From: Spodoptera frugiperda
Lineage: Eukaryota; Arthropoda; Insecta; Lepidoptera; Noctuidae
Assembly (NCBI RefSeq): GCF_023101765.2
Contig: NC_064219.1
Location: 10,085,774-10,149,773 of the forward strand
Length of the DNA stretch: 64,000 nt
Reading direction: 5' to 3'
In this document: one piece after another, positions 62,674 through 64,000 of the stretch
Position numbering within the stretch: the first letter of the stretch is position 1
Layout of the letters: each line of letters begins with the position of its first letter
Notes under the pieces: model-generated
The model's database searches: none
Told to the model about the DNA's origin: nothing
The model's input: only the letters and a program-made list of their open reading frames with translations
Program-made: the position numbers and the translations under genes

Positions 62674-62968
62674 AAGTTTGGAAGAGCCATGCTCGGTACG
62701 AATGGGTCCACTTAACCAGAGTGATACCACGACCTCACAGAAAACCGACGTGAAATAATGCTTACGTTATGTTTCGTTGTTTGGGTGAGGTTACCGGAGG
62801 CTCAATTACCCCCAAATTCTTTTTTCTTTATTATTTCCCAATCCTCCCAATCCCCGATTCCCCAAAAAAACTTAAATTCCTAACCCCCCAAAAGGTCGAC
62901 AACGCACTTGTAACGCCTCTGGTGTTGGTGGTGATCCGTCTGCTCGTTTACTGGCTTATGCCATTTTA
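62674..62968 (+). repeat. SINE-like family C, near full length
   Basis: GTTTGGAAGAGCCATGCTCG GTACGAATGGG, CAGAGTGATACCACGACCTC ACAGAAAACCGACGTGAAAT AATGC, GGTTACCGGAGGCTCAATTA CC, CAACGCACTTGTAACGCCTC TGGTG, then a deletion of the GGCGGCGATTGCTTACC part and CTGCTCGTTTACTGGCTTAT GCCA. Confidence 0.85.
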
Positions 62969-63536
62969 TTTCAATGATAACAAAAAGTAACTCTTAGCCA
63001 TTTTACGTTAAACTATATCATGACGAAAATATGTATAAATTATACTTTAAAACTTTGTGATAGCGTATAATAATCATACTTTTTTAAATAACTTCAAAAC
63101 AGTGTTTCGTGACGATAAATGGCTTGTAAAATGACATACAATATGCATCCTTAATACAAATGCGCATGCTCCTTCGATTACGAAGAAATATAGGGGAGGT
63201 AAGTTAAAAAATTACAGAGATTAAAGTCCCCTATCTGCGTGACGGACAGATAGATAGCTTGGGATAATAGAATGAAATGTTTCAGGGAGTTTAAATTTGT
63301 AATTTAATTGATAAAGTAGATTACTTAGAGATCGACGATAAATATATTGGAGCACAGTTTTTGAAAACCGTGTCTAAATATCATGAGAATTAGTTCCATT
63401 TTACTTCGACACAGAATAGTAGTGAACATCTCAATATCAACCACAATATATCCACTACTGAAATAGATGTCTTCTAAATCGAAGTCATGATGATCATCAT
63501 AATGCATTTAAAGTACATACATACATAATTACCTCA
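62969..63536. other. Non-coding, no recognised element
   Basis: AT-rich; nothing matched. Confidence 0.4.
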
Positions 63537-63597
63537 TAGGTGTCTATGTCTGCCTGTATCTCATAGGGATAGCTAGAGACAATGGAACACCATTTGC
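63537..63597 (-). repeat. Small repeat family L, copy 3
   Basis: Minus strand: ATGGTGTTCCATTGTCTCTA GCTATCCCTATGAGATACAG GCAGACATAGACACC. Confidence 0.55.
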
Positions 63598-63599
63598 TA

Positions 63600-63672
63600 C
63601 GGGGTTATTTTTATTCAGTAAGTCTGACACTCTCCCTCTCGCCTCGTCTACGGTGGGAGAAGAAATAGAAAG
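63600..63672 (-). repeat. SINE-like family B, internal fragment
   Basis: Minus strand: TTCTTCTCCCACCGTAGACG AGGCGAGAGGGAGAGTGTCA GACTTACTGAATAAAAATAA CCCCG. It abuts the family L fragment without a gap. Confidence 0.75.
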
Positions 63673-64000
63673 TATCACCTTTTTTTAATTTCTTGGAAAA
63701 TATCTATCTAGTTTTTTAAAAATGTATTCTTAATACTCTTCGCAGTTAAACAACCAACTCAAACAATGTCACAATTACGACTGGAGTCTAGCACAAGGCT
63801 TGCTACGACCAAAGTTTCCACCACAGCGGCTACAGATGGCACAAAACAATTGGACGGCACGTATTTAGACACAGATGTCCTTGTATTATGACTAAACTTT
63901 CATAATTAGTCGAGTCTTGACAAGTATTTCTCTAATTAGAGGCTGCATGCTTGAATTTGCCATGTGGCGCACTTGTAGGAGTAAAGACTTTTCTTGACGA
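63673..64000. other. Non-coding to the window end
   Basis: Nothing matched. Confidence 0.4.

Overview
The window looks like lepidopteran nuclear DNA, most likely from a noctuid moth. It is AT-rich and gene-poor, and it is crowded with short interspersed repeats of types I know from moth genomes: tRNA-headed SINEs, Helitron-like repeats ending in CTAGT, foldback MITEs and scraps of LINEs. No host protein-coding gene can be read through it. Nearly every longer open frame belongs to a mobile element or is chance. The species call is inference from repeat style; no marker gene is present.

Three larger mobile elements stand out. (1) At 17779-19953 a terminal-inverted-repeat DNA transposon carries a decayed, internally deleted transposase gene on the minus strand that still keeps a clear 118-bp intron. 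(2) At about 20019-24085, only some 65 bp away and also bounded by TA-rich DNA, lies a nearly full-length site-specific non-LTR retrotransposon of the R4/Dong type on the minus strand. It has two tandem N-terminal Myb-like domains, a reverse transcriptase with YMDD, a CCHC finger and a PD-D endonuclease. One frameshift and one stop split it into two frames. (3) At 40088-41056 there is a complete miniature LTR retrotransposon (TRIM-like): two LTRs, a primer-binding site, a polypurine tract, a non-coding 501-bp interior and a 4-bp CTAG target duplication. It landed inside the CTAGT end of a Helitron-like repeat.

The rest is layered small repeats. A SINE-like family recognised by a TCATCCAATGACTTCTCCC core has at least 15 copies (733-890 through 63600-63672). 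A tRNA-like SINE with a GACTGGGCAACC head has 11 copies, a third family (GTGGGAGAGCCATGC head) has 7, and a foldback family with a GAAACTAGT core has 8. A minisatellite of four ~105-bp units is at 49177-49585. A CR1-like LINE 3' fragment is at 28046-28327, and a Cys-rich ORF fragment from a dispersed insect family is at 50642-50872.

Two places could be starts of host genes on the plus strand: a TATA box, initiator and short first exon with a consensus splice donor at 51871-52012, and an initiator with a short exon at 5031-5111. Both are weak, because no downstream exon could be matched. The long non-repeat stretches (for example 26620-26830, 28600-29500 and 30880-31040) are best read as intergenic or intronic DNA, perhaps with regulatory content.
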